From Acidobacteriota bacterium (GTDB taxonomy: Bacteria > Acidobacteriota > Vicinamibacteria > Vicinamibacterales > JAFNAJ01): a DNA stretch of 64,000 nt. Below, piece by piece: positions 1 to 8,675 of this stretch. Where the stretch lies: assembly GCA_023384575.1 (NCBI GenBank), contig JAHDVP010000011.1:50142-114141 (forward strand). The letters are read 5' to 3'. The notes beneath the pieces are model-generated. The model was not told where the DNA came from, ran no database searches, and worked only from the letters and a program-made list of their open reading frames with translations. Both the position numbers and the translations under genes were made by a program. How positions within the stretch are numbered: the stretch's first letter is position 1; every line of letters starts with the position of its first letter.

Positions 1-1
1 C

Positions 2-772
2 GCGTGGACCACGGGACTGCCCGACACCGCTCGACGCCTGGCCGAACGCTTCTGGCCGGGTCCTCTCACGCTCGTGCTCCCTCGCGGACCGAAGGTGCTC
101 GACCAGATCACCGGGGGGCAGGACACCGTCGCCGTTCGGATCCCGGTCCATCCCGTCGCCCGAGCGCTGCTCGAGGCCTTCGGGGATGGCATCGCCGCGC
201 CGTCGGCGAACCGGTACGGGCGGGTGAGCCCGACGCGCGCCGAGCACGTGCGCCAGGAACTGGGTGATGCGGTTGGACTGGTGCTCGACGGAGGCGACTG
301 CGCCGTCGGCCTGGAATCGACAATCGTCCAGTGCTCGACGGATCGCGTGCGGCTGCTCCGGCCGGGCGGCATCACCCGCGTCGAGATCGAGGCGCTCGTC
401 GGTCCGGTGGAGGCCTCGCTGCGCGGAGGGCCTCGGGTGCCGGGTTCAACGAGATCGCACTACGCGCCGGCGACCCCGGTCGAGCTCGTGGAGGCCGCCG
501 ACCTCGACGCGCGGTGGCGCGCGCGATCAACGGAAGGCCCCGTGGCCGTGGTGGCCCGTCGGGCGGCCCCAGCCGACTTCGCCGGCTGGTGGAGGTCGAT
601 GCCAGCCGACGCCGGAACGTACGGCCACGACCTGTATGCGACGCTGCGCGCGCTCGACGGCTCAGGCGCCGCGCGCATCCTGGTCGAGCGCGTGCCGGAC
701 GTGCCAGCCTGGGACGCGGTCCGCGACCGCCTGGAACGGGCCGCGGCGCGAGAGTCGGCTGAAACGACCTGA
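2..772 (+). CDS. tsaC: Threonylcarbamoyl-AMP synthase (Sua5/YwlC type), 5'-truncated by the window edge
   Basis: This enzyme makes threonylcarbamoyl-AMP from threonine, bicarbonate and ATP in the cytoplasm, the first step of t6A37 tRNA modification. The reading frame is open from the first bases of the window, so the true start lies upstream; 256 residues are visible. The YrdC-fold core shows FWPGPLTLVLP near the start, then TVAVRIPVHP and APSANRYGRVSPT. The SHYAP linker motif follows, leading into a short C-terminal Sua5-type domain. That linker and extra domain separate it from single-domain TsaC. It ends with TGA, about 50 bp from the oppositely oriented gene downstream. The family call is secure; only the N-terminus is missing. 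Confidence 0.93.
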   Translation, partial: AWTTGLPDTARRLAERFWPGPLTLVLPRGPKVLDQITGGQDTVAVRIPVHPVARALLEAFGDGIAAPSANRYGRVSPTRAEHVRQELGDAVGLVLDGGDCAVGLESTIVQCSTDRVRLLRPGGITRVEIEALVGPVEASLRGGPRVPGSTRSHYAPATPVELVEAADLDARWRARSTEGPVAVVARRAAPADFAGWWRSMPADAGTYGHDLYATLRALDGSGAARILVERVPDVPAWDAVRDRLERAAARESAETT

Positions 773-824
773 CGGCCCCGCGTCTCGCCACGATCGTGGC
801 GTGCGGCCCGCCGCGCCTCGCGCG

Positions 825-1649
825 TCAGCGCCCGGGTCGAGCCAGGTGGCGGTCGCCGCCCCAGAGCGCCCTCACCACGGCGCTCGCCACCTGCGTCCCG
901 TAGATGCGTTCGGGGACCACGTTGGCCGGATCGCGCTCGGCGGCATGGCGGCGCAACTCGAGGTCGCGCAGCGCGAGCTCGGGATACTCGTGCGGCCGGA
1001 CGGGCTCGGCGTCGTCGACCCATCCCAGCCACCGATCCAGGTACGCGTGCGCCTGCGTCCTGATGAGATCGACGACGCCGTCAGTGCCCGGCTCCGCGAT
1101 GAAGCAGAGGGCCACCGGCGACATCAGGGCGCGAACGTAGGTGCTCTGGCTGACGAAGGGCTTCAGCCGGTCGTCCTGCATCAACTCCATGTACTGCGCG
1201 TTCGCCTGGTCGAAGTACCGATCCATGTAACCTGGAGTCGTCAGGAAGTGGACGCGCGGGAAATAGTCCATGTAGAACAGCGTGGCCGGGTAGGTGCCGA
1301 ACTGGAACATGAGGTGCGGCACCTTCGTCTGCGGACCGAGCCACACGTTGATGTTCAGGTTGCAGAAGCTCTTGCCGGGCGTGCCGATGCGGCCGTAGAC
1401 GGCCCAGTCGATCTCGGGGCCGCTCCACGCGGCGAGCGTGCCCTGGGCCTGGCCATCGGGAGACGCGTAGGGCTGGAACCGTGCCGTCGAGGGATCCGGC
1501 GTGAGCGCGAACCGGCCGCGGATCCGGTCCCACAGGGCATCCTGAATCGTGCACAGCTCCTTGAAGACGGGGGTGGTGTCGACGTCAGGACGTTCTGCAA
1601 TCAGCCTGGACACGGGCTTGACGTGATCGCCGTTGTTGCTGGTCGGCAT
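825..1649 (-). CDS. Red chlorophyll catabolite reductase (RCCR)-like protein
   Basis: The 274-residue protein resembles plant RCC reductase, a relative of ferredoxin-dependent bilin reductases. Shared blocks seen by eye are an SG...IDW...G segment, a PH(L)MFQFG strand, FYMDYFPR, VSQSTYVRALMSPVAL (plant SLYVRS..SPTA), and a C-terminal RDLELRR...ERD...R(I)YG...VVRA block. The plant catalytic Glu in the PNxxVE strand aligns with Gln here, so the chemistry may differ. The start was placed at ATG 1649 because GGAGG lies about 7 nt upstream; the frame stays open upstream but is low-complexity Arg-rich. It lies downstream of a DinB gene in a run of minus-strand genes. The substrate is unknown; no chlorophyll or bilin pathway genes are nearby. 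Confidence 0.72.
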   Translation of the reverse strand: MPTSNNGDHVKPVSRLIAERPDVDTTPVFKELCTIQDALWDRIRGRFALTPDPSTARFQPYASPDGQAQGTLAAWSGPEIDWAVYGRIGTPGKSFCNLNINVWLGPQTKVPHLMFQFGTYPATLFYMDYFPRVHFLTTPGYMDRYFDQANAQYMELMQDDRLKPFVSQSTYVRALMSPVALCFIAEPGTDGVVDLIRTQAHAYLDRWLGWVDDAEPVRPHEYPELALRDLELRRHAAERDPANVVPERIYGTQVASAVVRALWGGDRHLARPGR

Positions 1650-1821
1650 GACTCGGACCTCCGGCCGGGATGCGGATGGACATCGCGTGCGCGCGACCTC
1701 CGGCAGGGGCGGACAGGAGCGCGGGGCGCACAAAGGCCGAGTATGGAACCGCCTTCGAACCGCTGTCAACCGCCGGAGACGTCGCGGTGCGGCACGGCGG
1801 CGGATGCGTCGGCCACCGGTC

Positions 1822-2292
1822 TCAAGGCCTGTCCAGCCGCCCCGATCGCGCCGCGTGAATGAAGTCGATGACGGGCGGCGTGCCGCCGGCGGCACGGATG
1901 TCCGCCGCGATCTGACCCCGGTGGTGCTGCCCGTGGAGCGGCAGGTGCGTGACGATGTCGCCGAGCGTGCACTCGAACCACTGGCCCCGTGTGTTGGCGT
2001 AGCGTGCGACCTGTCCCAGCGACGCGTCGGTCAACTCGGCGAGCAGTCGCTGCCACTCGTCGCGCGCCACGTCGAGTTCCGCGCGAGTCTCGTCGAGAGT
2101 CAGCGTCGGGTTCACCTGGTGGGGCATGGGCGTTCCGACCACGCGTGCGTACCACACGCGCTTCGCCGCCATGATGTGCGCAAGCCAGGCCACCGACCTG
2201 GGAGCGCGGTCGGCCACGGGCGACAGGGCCGCGAGCGTTGCGAGGTTGGCCCAATGATCGAAGTCGAGCAGGCGACGGTGATAGGCAATCAC
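1822..2292 (-). CDS. DinB/YfiT-like four-helix metalloprotein
   Basis: A 156-residue protein of the DinB superfamily, a four-helix bundle that usually binds a divalent metal through three histidines. Visible candidates are DHWAN near residue 12, AHIMAA near 38 and the C-terminal HGQHHRGQIA block. A DNA-damage role is historical; most members are stress-related or thiol-transferase-like enzymes, so the function is open. The gene starts 27 bp after the kinase stop codon on the same strand, so the two are probably cotranscribed. Confidence 0.82.
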   Translation of the reverse strand: MIAYHRRLLDFDHWANLATLAALSPVADRAPRSVAWLAHIMAAKRVWYARVVGTPMPHQVNPTLTLDETRAELDVARDEWQRLLAELTDASLGQVARYANTRGQWFECTLGDIVTHLPLHGQHHRGQIAADIRAAGGTPPVIDFIHAARSGRLDRP

Positions 2293-2319
2293 GAAGACTC
2301 CCGGTCGGCGCGTGCGGGC

Positions 2320-3516
2320 TCACCGGCGACGGCACAACTGCCAGAACCTGGCTTCGTCGAGCAGCACGATCCGGTGGCCTTTCTCGCGCAGGCGCTTGAT
2401 CTCCATGAGCTTCAATCCGGCATCGCGGCCGGCCGCCTGCTGCGGGTTCGGCCGCCCTCGCACGACGACGCTCGTCCGCGCCGACGGCATGCCGTGGACG
2501 ACGGCGCCGGCCCGCCGAGCCGCATCGATGGCATCGGCCCGGGGGCGCGTGAGGATACCGGTGAAGGCCAGGTGCACGCCCTTCAGCGTGCGCAGCACGC
2601 CGACGTCGAGCGTGGCCGGCGGATGCCGCAACGCGTCGATGAGCTCGTCGGCGTTCTCGTACCGCTTCCGCCGCTCACCGATGCACCGGTAGATGATCTC
2701 CTTGAGGTGATCGCTGCACGCGAACCGCCGTACCTCGTGCGGTCGCACGCGCTCCCGCGCATCGCCCTTCACCAGCATCGCCAGCAACTGGCCCACCTGG
2801 TACACGTCGTCGCGCGCCTGCCACTTCGGCGCCGCGCTCGCCAGGAGGTCGCTCGGCGCCATCGACCGATTGAGCGTTCGCGCCGTGATGCCCCGCTGGC
2901 CGCTCTGCTGGCGAGCGATCCCGAAGTCGCCGAGCTTCAGGCGGCGGCCTTCGCACACGAACACGTTCATGGGCGTCAGGTCACGGTGGAGCATCTGCCC
3001 GCGGTGGAGCTTGCCGAGGACCTGCAGGATGCCCGCGATCTCGCGGCGCACCGTCGCTTCGGGCCACGGTCTCCCGTCGCGGTGGAGGAACAGGCCGAGG
3101 TCGCCATGGCTGGCGTATTCGATGACCAGGCAGTAGACCATCCTGCCGTCGGGCCGCGCGAGCGGGAAGCCGTCGAAGACACGAATGGCGCGCGGGTTGG
3201 CGTCGAGCACCTGTCCGAAGTACGCCTCGCGCAGCCACCCGTCGATCCGCGTGCTGGCCTTGACGCACACCACCTGCGGCACCGTCGTCGAGCGGCCGCG
3301 ACGCCGGGCGAGGTACACCTGGCCGTAGCCCCCCTGCCCCAGCAGCCGTTCGATGCGGTATTCGAGCCTGGTCTCGGGACTGAAAACGGTCTGAGCCGGC
3401 TGCAGCAGGTAGCCGCCACCGTCGAGCGGAACGTGCACCGACCGGGTAGTGCGGGTCGTCGCGGCCGCCGCGCGCGTCGACAGGCGCGGGCGGGTCTTCG
3501 CGGGTCGTGATCGCAT
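2320..3516 (-). CDS. Serine/threonine protein kinase with C-terminal BRCT domain
   Basis: A 398-residue, apparently soluble Hanks-type kinase. The glycine loop GQGGYG is at residues 60-65, the VCVK lysine at K86, HRDLTPMN at 177-184 and GDFGIA at 196-201, so catalysis should be intact. The usual Lys after HRDL is Thr. After the kinase core, residues about 309-394 form a BRCT-like module (LKGVHLAFTGILT, a central ARTSVVVRG strand, and GHRIVLLDEARFW), as in NAD-dependent DNA ligase. No membrane segment or PASTA repeat is present. The ATG at 3516 lies 30 bp after the GMC oxidoreductase stop, implying cotranscription. BRCT domains usually bind DNA ends or phosphoproteins, so a DNA-damage-linked kinase is a reasonable inference. 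Confidence 0.88.
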   Translation of the reverse strand: MRSRPAKTRPRLSTRAAAATTRTTRSVHVPLDGGGYLLQPAQTVFSPETRLEYRIERLLGQGGYGQVYLARRRGRSTTVPQVVCVKASTRIDGWLREAYFGQVLDANPRAIRVFDGFPLARPDGRMVYCLVIEYASHGDLGLFLHRDGRPWPEATVRREIAGILQVLGKLHRGQMLHRDLTPMNVFVCEGRRLKLGDFGIARQQSGQRGITARTLNRSMAPSDLLASAAPKWQARDDVYQVGQLLAMLVKGDARERVRPHEVRRFACSDHLKEIIYRCIGERRKRYENADELIDALRHPPATLDVGVLRTLKGVHLAFTGILTRPRADAIDAARRAGAVVHGMPSARTSVVVRGRPNPQQAAGRDAGLKLMEIKRLREKGHRIVLLDEARFWQLCRRR

Positions 3517-3545
3517 GGTGCCGCGATCAGCATAGCCCAAACGAC

Positions 3546-5138
3546 TCAAGCCCGGAGGATGTCGGCCGCGCGCTCGCCGATCATCACGCACGCCGCGTGG
3601 ATCTGCGCGTTGACCAGCTCAGGCATGATCGACGCGTCGGCGACCCAGAGGCCCTCGACGCCACGCACCCGCAAACGGGGATCGACCACCGACGCGGCAT
3701 CGTGCCCCATCCGGCACGTGCCCGCCGGGTGGAAGATCGTGTCGGCCGTGCGGCGGATGAACACGCGAAGTGCGCCGACGGTGTCTTCCTCCGGCCCCGG
3801 ATCGATCGGATCGCCGCGCAGTGCGGCATAGGCCTTCGTCGCCGCCAGCGCGCGGGCGAGCCGGACGCCCTCGAGCATCACGTCGAGGTCGCGGCCATCG
3901 TCGAAGTAGTTCGCCCGGATGACGGGCGCGTCGTGTGGGTCCGCGCTGCGGAGCGCGATGGACCCACGGCTCTTCGGCGCGCCGATGCCCACGCTGATCG
4001 AGACGAACCGATCGGGCTCGTCGAGGCCGCGGCCGACGAAAAACGCGAGGTCGGGAACCTCTCCCGGCGCTCCCTGCCCCGACCAGGTGAAGAGCCCCGC
4101 CGAGACCGACGAAGGCGGAAGCTCCGTCTTCCCCTCCCAGCGCAACGTCACGCGAGGTCGATCGTGGAGGTTCGCGCCGACGGCCGGCAGGTCGACGAGC
4201 ACGGGGACGCCGTGCTGCCCGAGCGCGTCGGCGGGTCCGATGCCCGAGAGCATCAGGAGCTTCGGTGAGTCGACGGCTCCAGCCGCGAGTACCACGCCGC
4301 GCGTCGCGCGCACGTCGACGACCCCACCCTGGTGTGCGCATCGCACGCCGACGACCCGGCCGCGCTCGACGAGCACGCGATGAACGCGCGTATCGGACCA
4401 GACGGTCAGGTTCGGTCGCTCGCGCACGGGTTCGAGAAACGCGGCATACGTGGAATGCCGGCGTCCGGCGCGGATGTTCTTCTGGTAGTAGCCCGCGCCG
4501 TTCTCCTGCTGGGCACCGTTGAAGTCCCACTCCGGCCGTGCCGCGAACCCCATCGCGCTCGCGGCCTCGAGAAACGCGACGTGGCCGGCGTGCGGATCGG
4601 TCGTGTCGGTGACCGCGAGGGGCCCGCCGGCCCCGAGGAACTCGGAGGCGCCGCGCGAGTTGTCCTCGGCGCGCTTGAAGAGCGGCAGCACTTCCCGAAA
4701 CGACCACGACGCGTCGGCGAGCTCTGCCCAGCGTTCGAAGTTCAGCCGGTGTCCCCGCACGTACGACATCGCGTTGATCACGCTCGACCCGCCGAGCGCC
4801 CGCCCTCGCGGCCAGCTGACGACGCGATCGTTCAAGCCCGGCTCCGGCTCGGTCGCATAGCCCCAGTCGAGATCGCCGCCGAGCAGCGAGGTCCATCGCC
4901 CCGGCTCGTCGGCGGCGGGCGAGGTCGGAGGCCCGCCGGCCTCGACGACGAGGACACGAAGGTCGGGATCGGCGCTCAGCCGGTGTGCGATGACGCACCC
5001 CGACGAGCCGGCGCCGACAACGACGAAGTCGACCTCGCGTGCAGATGACCGAGCGGCGTGCGCCGTCCGCGCCCACGCGGGGGCGGCGCCGAACAGCAGG
5101 GCGGAGTCCTGGAGGAACTGACGTCGGGTTCGTGTCAC
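3546..5138 (-). CDS. GMC-family FAD oxidoreductase, Tat-exported
   Basis: A 530-residue glucose-methanol-choline oxidoreductase. The N-terminus has a twin-arginine signal (RTRRQFLQ) and a hydrophobic stretch ending near AHAARS. The FAD Rossmann motif VVGAGSSGCV follows, then the GMC signatures GRALGGSSVINAM and GAVDSPKLLMLSGIGP. The C-terminal active-site block is HPAGTCRMG with a downstream NAQIHA. It probably oxidises an alcohol in the periplasm; substrate unknown. The GTG at 5138 was chosen because AAGGAG lies about 8 nt upstream and the Tat signal begins there; the longer open frame upstream is low-complexity. It is followed after 30 bp by the kinase gene. Confidence 0.92.
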   Translation of the reverse strand: MTRTRRQFLQDSALLFGAAPAWARTAHAARSSAREVDFVVVGAGSSGCVIAHRLSADPDLRVLVVEAGGPPTSPAADEPGRWTSLLGGDLDWGYATEPEPGLNDRVVSWPRGRALGGSSVINAMSYVRGHRLNFERWAELADASWSFREVLPLFKRAEDNSRGASEFLGAGGPLAVTDTTDPHAGHVAFLEAASAMGFAARPEWDFNGAQQENGAGYYQKNIRAGRRHSTYAAFLEPVRERPNLTVWSDTRVHRVLVERGRVVGVRCAHQGGVVDVRATRGVVLAAGAVDSPKLLMLSGIGPADALGQHGVPVLVDLPAVGANLHDRPRVTLRWEGKTELPPSSVSAGLFTWSGQGAPGEVPDLAFFVGRGLDEPDRFVSISVGIGAPKSRGSIALRSADPHDAPVIRANYFDDGRDLDVMLEGVRLARALAATKAYAALRGDPIDPGPEEDTVGALRVFIRRTADTIFHPAGTCRMGHDAASVVDPRLRVRGVEGLWVADASIMPELVNAQIHAACVMIGERAADILRA

Positions 5139-5272
5139 GGCTCCTTGCAGTCTTATCACAGTCGAGCCGAACGCTCCCTGTCCCGCGAACGCACGACACC
5201 TCATCCGCTCGACATCGGCAGGCCGCGTCGCGAAAAGCGGCCGGACACGACGCAGCAGGTCGCGCGGTGGCG

Positions 5273-5767
5273 CTACCCGATCGTGTCTTCTGGTGCGGCC
5301 TCGTAGACGCTCTCGCCAGCGACGTACACGATCCGCGTGGCGCCCGTCGCGGACGCAAGCGGCACCGCCCAGGCGATCCGGTCCGGGGTGCGATCGAACG
5401 AGAGGAAGGGCTCGCCTGCGGCCTCGCCCACGGAGCGAACCGACTCGGCCCTGGCGACGATGCTGGCCGGGTCGGTCCACTGAGCCGCGGGCGGACAGCC
5501 GTCGAAGCGGCCAGGCTGCCGCACGAAGCTCGAGAAGCGCATGAGCGTCGAGTCGGGCAGCAGCTGGAAGAACGCCACGAGGCGATTCCCGACCGTCACG
5601 GGCACGAACCAGGAATGATGGCGGCGGTCGGCCCCGAGCACCGGGATGGCTTCGCCGACCGCCGCGGCGCGGCGCAGCGGCTCGTCGCCCGCCGCGCCGC
5701 AATCCAGCAGGTGCCGCGCCGTGGCGCGGATCGCCTCGGGCCCGCGCTTCGCCTGCGAACCGGTCAC
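5273..5767 (-). CDS. Hypothetical protein coupled to the papain-like protein
   Basis: A 164-residue soluble protein that I do not recognise. It has no signal peptide or membrane span. Its middle contains a mixed-strand segment (HHSWFVPVTVGNRLVAFFQL), and a C-terminal WAVPLASATGATRIVYVAGESVY strand pair suggests a compact alpha/beta domain. The GTG start at 5767 overlaps the stop of the papain-like gene by 4 bp (GTGA), so the two are translationally coupled and presumably work together. The longer frame from 5857 is shadow sequence of that gene. Confidence 0.6.
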   Translation of the reverse strand: MTGSQAKRGPEAIRATARHLLDCGAAGDEPLRRAAAVGEAIPVLGADRRHHSWFVPVTVGNRLVAFFQLLPDSTLMRFSSFVRQPGRFDGCPPAAQWTDPASIVARAESVRSVGEAAGEPFLSFDRTPDRIAWAVPLASATGATRIVYVAGESVYEAAPEDTIG

Positions 5768-6930
5768 ACGTGCCTCAGCACCGACTGGTAGGCGTACTGA
5801 TACACCTGCGTGGCGAAGTTCTCCCAGCGGGTGATGACGCCGACGTTCGGCGGCCACGGGTCGTACACGAGCAGGCCTCTGAACGCGACCTGGTTCGGCA
5901 GCGTGATGAGCGAGCGCGTGTAGCCGGCCACCGTGCGCGAGTGCCCGGGAACGAAGCTGATGAGCGGTCGGTTGGCCCGGATCTCGTCACGGAACAGGTT
6001 CCATCCCGGGTTGGTGTGCATGGTCACGTCGAGCGCGTTCGATGTCAGGTTCTCGATCACGGTGACGACGTCGCCCACCCTCGCGTAGGGGAGGCCGTTC
6101 GGGTGGGTGAGGGTCCCGAGACCGAGCTCCTGTGCCAGTCGCACCTGGTCGTACTGGTAGCGGTAGAAGTTCAGCAGCATCTCGACGCTGGCGCCGACGC
6201 ACCACACGTTGGTCTGCTGTCCGCGCAGCTCGTAGCACGGCACGTGATCGGTGTCGCGCGGCGAGTAGTGGATCTCTCGCCTGTCGACGAGCTTGATCGC
6301 GAAGTCGCGGATGCGGATCGTCTCGAGCGCGACAATCTGTGGATCGATGCGCCGCAGCGCGGGCACGTCCCACGCGGCCAGCCGGTTGTTGAAGGCCCGG
6401 CGTCGCGCGGTGCGGACGGCCGCGGGCGTCTCGTCGAGCACGCTCCACCGCTCGAAGTTCGATGGCTCGAGGGGCTTGCGCTCGGCCGGGCGCGCCGGCG
6501 GCACTTCCGCCCACGTGAACAACTCGAGCATGAGCGTCTCGACGCCCTCCCGAAGGAACTGCAGCGCGACCTTCGGGTAGCTGTAGGCGACGAAGCGCAC
6601 GGCGTCGTAGGCGAACCCGCGCCGTCCCTTCCGGGCCGCGGCCTCACCCTCCTCGAGCAGGGCCTTCTCGTCCCACGCCTGCCCGGACGACACCGCGAGG
6701 AGAGGCTCGCCGAGCGCCTCCTGCGCGGCCACGTCGGTGTAGCCGACGGAGGTGCGCCCGCGGGCGAGCGGGATGCGGTGGAAGAGGACCTCTCCGTTCG
6801 GGTCGTGAACGGCGGTGCCGGCTGAGCTCACCCGCACCTTCTCGAACCGTTCGTCGAGGACTTCAGCCGCACGCAGCGCGTTCAGCTCCAGTCCGGCCGT
6901 TCGTTGGATCTGATCCCTCGACAGTGGCAT
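5764..6930 (-). CDS. Papain-like (peptidase C39-type) cysteine protease domain protein
   Basis: A 388-residue protein. The C-terminal half, from about residue 235, carries a papain-like/C39 signature: GQQTNVWCVGASVEMLL supplies the oxyanion Gln and the nucleophilic Cys, FVPGHSRTVAGY the His, and VYDPWPP the third catalytic position. The N-terminal 230 residues are helical and unassigned. There is no clear signal peptide. AGGGAGG lies about 8 nt upstream of ATG 6930. It overlaps the next gene by 4 bp. The layout resembles AvrRpt2/C39_2-type proteins found next to small unknown partners. Whether it is a protease or a transglutaminase-like enzyme cannot be told from sequence alone. Confidence 0.75.
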   Translation of the reverse strand: MPLSRDQIQRTAGLELNALRAAEVLDERFEKVRVSSAGTAVHDPNGEVLFHRIPLARGRTSVGYTDVAAQEALGEPLLAVSSGQAWDEKALLEEGEAAARKGRRGFAYDAVRFVAYSYPKVALQFLREGVETLMLELFTWAEVPPARPAERKPLEPSNFERWSVLDETPAAVRTARRRAFNNRLAAWDVPALRRIDPQIVALETIRIRDFAIKLVDRREIHYSPRDTDHVPCYELRGQQTNVWCVGASVEMLLNFYRYQYDQVRLAQELGLGTLTHPNGLPYARVGDVVTVIENLTSNALDVTMHTNPGWNLFRDEIRANRPLISFVPGHSRTVAGYTRSLITLPNQVAFRGLLVYDPWPPNVGVITRWENFATQVYQYAYQSVLRHV

Positions 6931-6956
6931 GACACGCCTCCCTTACTCTCGACCGA

Positions 6957-6969
6957 GGTGCCTGGCACC
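6957..6969. repeat. GGTGCC-T-GGCACC palindrome
   Basis: A 13-bp perfect inverted repeat (arms GGTGCC and GGCACC around a central T) lies 27 bp upstream of the papain-like gene. It could be an operator or a member of a dispersed palindromic family. I saw no second full copy in the window. Confidence 0.4.
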
Positions 6970-7377
6970 ACCGCGCCCGAACCTCGCGCACGTCCTTCGT
7001 CCCCAAGGAATCACGCGACGTCCTGCAGTGGCCATGTCAATCGTGATGTCGACATCGATCCCGCCTCCTGCTGGACTGGTGGTTCCTTCGCGGCGACGTG
7101 GGCGCGTGGCCGTGTGCTGTCGGGATGGAGACGTCCGGGAGGGTGTTTCACGCGCGCGCGAGCGGCTGGGGTGCGCACGACCCGGCTTTCGATAGGCGCC
7201 GCCGAGTTCGCGGGGGCGGCATTCGGCTGTGGGCATCCTGCGCCTGCCCTCGGTGCCTGTCAAGCGTTTTGTCGCGCCGTTTCGCGCGTCGTCACAGAAT
7301 TCCCGTCGTGGCCGACTCGCTGGCTCATCCGTATCGTGCGTCAGCCCGACGCCGCGGTTCCCGACGAGCGGTGCCGC

Positions 7378-7383
7378 TACAAT
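7378..7383 (+). promoter_or_regulatory. -10 box TACAAT giving a leaderless start
   Basis: TACAAT ends 5 nt before ATG 7389, so transcription should start at or next to the start codon. No Shine-Dalgarno sequence precedes this ATG. A convincing -35 hexamer is not visible. Confidence 0.5.
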
Positions 7384-7388
7384 CGGAC

Positions 7389-7853
7389 ATGGCGGGTCGG
7401 GAGTGCTACCACTGCAAACAGTGGATCGAGCCGGGCGAGGCACACGACTGCTGGACGACCACCGAGGCCGCCCTCACCGAGGACCTCTCGGAGGATCTGC
7501 GCGACGCCTGGGAACGCCTGCGCGAGACGGCCGCGTCGTTCGGCGTGCAGCGCATCTACGCCTCACACCAGTCCATCATGTTTTCGCGCCGGTCGTGCTA
7601 CTTCTTCGTGCGGCCGAAGCGCTCGTACCTCGAGCTGTGCGTGTTCCTCGGACGCGTCATCCGGGCGCCGCAGGTCAGACGCGTCGACCGGGCCTCGAAG
7701 GTGAAGCACGTCCACGTCCTGCGTCTGACGCATCGCGACGAGGTGGAACCGCCCATCACCGACTGGCTTCGTGAGGCATACGAGTTCGCCGAGGCGGCCC
7801 CTGCGACACCGGCGGCCTCCGCCAGATCGAGGGCGGCGGGCCGGCAGCGGTAG
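7389..7853 (+). CDS. Zinc-ribbon/DUF5655 protein
   Basis: A 154-residue protein. Residues 5-18 form a short metal-binding knuckle (CYHCKQW...AHDCW, CxxC plus HxC). The rest matches a DUF5655-type domain (SEDLRDAWERLRETAASF, SRRSCYFFVRPKRSYLELCVFL, VKHVHVLRLTHRDEV), a fold often found in proteins linked to DNA or transport and lacking a known reaction. The upstream open frame has no homology-like sequence, so ATG 7389 was chosen. The tail is Ala/Arg-rich. It is followed 88 bp later by a DinB-type gene on the same strand. Confidence 0.7.
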   Translation: MAGRECYHCKQWIEPGEAHDCWTTTEAALTEDLSEDLRDAWERLRETAASFGVQRIYASHQSIMFSRRSCYFFVRPKRSYLELCVFLGRVIRAPQVRRVDRASKVKHVHVLRLTHRDEVEPPITDWLREAYEFAEAAPATPAASARSRAAGRQR

Positions 7854-7866
7854 ACCGCAGGTGGGA

Positions 7867-7872
7867 TATGAT
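7867..7872 (+). promoter_or_regulatory. Possible -10 box TATGAT
   Basis: TATGAT lies about 70 bp upstream of the DinB-like gene at 7942, just after the stop of the preceding gene. The -35 region is poor, so this is tentative. Confidence 0.3.
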
Positions 7873-7941
7873 CGCGCTCGTTCCCCCGTTGATGGACCGA
7901 ACTGCCGCCTCGTCACCGATCCGGCCCATGGAGCCATTCGC

Positions 7942-8463
7942 ATGTCGGACGTGAAGCGTGCCATTCAGCTCGTGCTCGCCAGAGAGCTCGACGCGTTCTG
8001 TCGCGAGATCGAGGCGTTCCCCGACGACGAGTCGATCTGGAGAACGGTGCCGGGCATCTCGAATTCCTGTGGGAACCTGGCCCTGCACGCGGCCGGCAAC
8101 CTGCAGCACTTCGTCGGCGCGCGACTGGGCGCCTCCGGCTACGTTCGCGACCGCGATCGCGAGTTCAACGAGCGATCGGGCACGCGCCTGGACCTCGTCG
8201 CCGAGCTCCGGCGTGCCCGTGAGGTGGTGACGACCGTTCTGGGGCGGCTGCCCGACGCCGCGTGGGACCAGGCCTATCCCGACGTCGTCGGAGGGGCGCG
8301 ACTGCCGACCGGCGTCTTCCTCGTTCACCTTGCGAGCCACCTGGCCTTCCACCTCGGACAGGCTGGCTACCTGCGCCGTGTCCTGACCGGTGAGAACCGG
8401 AGCGTGACGCCGGTCGCGATCCCGGCGCTCGCGGCGCTGCTCGACGAGCCGCCGAACGCCTGA
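7942..8463 (+). CDS. DinB superfamily protein
   Basis: A 173-residue four-helix protein of the DinB/YfiT type. Histidines fitting a metal site are in LALHAAGNLQHF (about residues 48-59) and VHLASHLAFHLGQAGYL (about 131-147), the latter resembling the usual C-terminal HxxxHxGQ motif. ATG 7942 was chosen because the typical first helix (AIQLVLARELDAF) begins there; the frame is open further upstream but overlaps the previous gene. Function unknown, probably thiol- or metal-dependent. Confidence 0.8.
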   Translation: MSDVKRAIQLVLARELDAFCREIEAFPDDESIWRTVPGISNSCGNLALHAAGNLQHFVGARLGASGYVRDRDREFNERSGTRLDLVAELRRAREVVTTVLGRLPDAAWDQAYPDVVGGARLPTGVFLVHLASHLAFHLGQAGYLRRVLTGENRSVTPVAIPALAALLDEPPNA

Positions 8464-8675
8464 CGACCCCCTCGGCCTCGCGGCGCTCTCTTCGGCCGGG
8501 GCCGCCGTCGGCACGGGGCGAATGAACCGGCCGGCGCGCAGATCAGGACAGTTGGTCGAACCCGAGGGTTCTGTCTGTGGACGTCGTGTCCACCATTTCA
8601 TAGCCTCACCGTATCGGTCACGCCCCACCATGGCGCGGCGCCGGAGGGCCTGCCGCCCCGGAGGAGAGACTGCTC

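Larger units (their letters stand above)
6931..7388. other. Divergent intergenic region without a gene
   Basis: This 458-bp stretch lies between two divergently transcribed genes. It contains a GGTGCC-T-GGCACC palindrome close to the minus-strand gene, GC-rich spacer, and at its right end a TACAAT box directly before the next start codon. I see no convincing small ORF or RNA gene. Confidence 0.6.

Noticed and set aside
1633..3510. Plus-strand open frame (about 625 codons) over the DinB and kinase genes
   Set aside because: The kinase and DinB motifs are on the minus strand; the plus frame is His/Arg-rich shadow.
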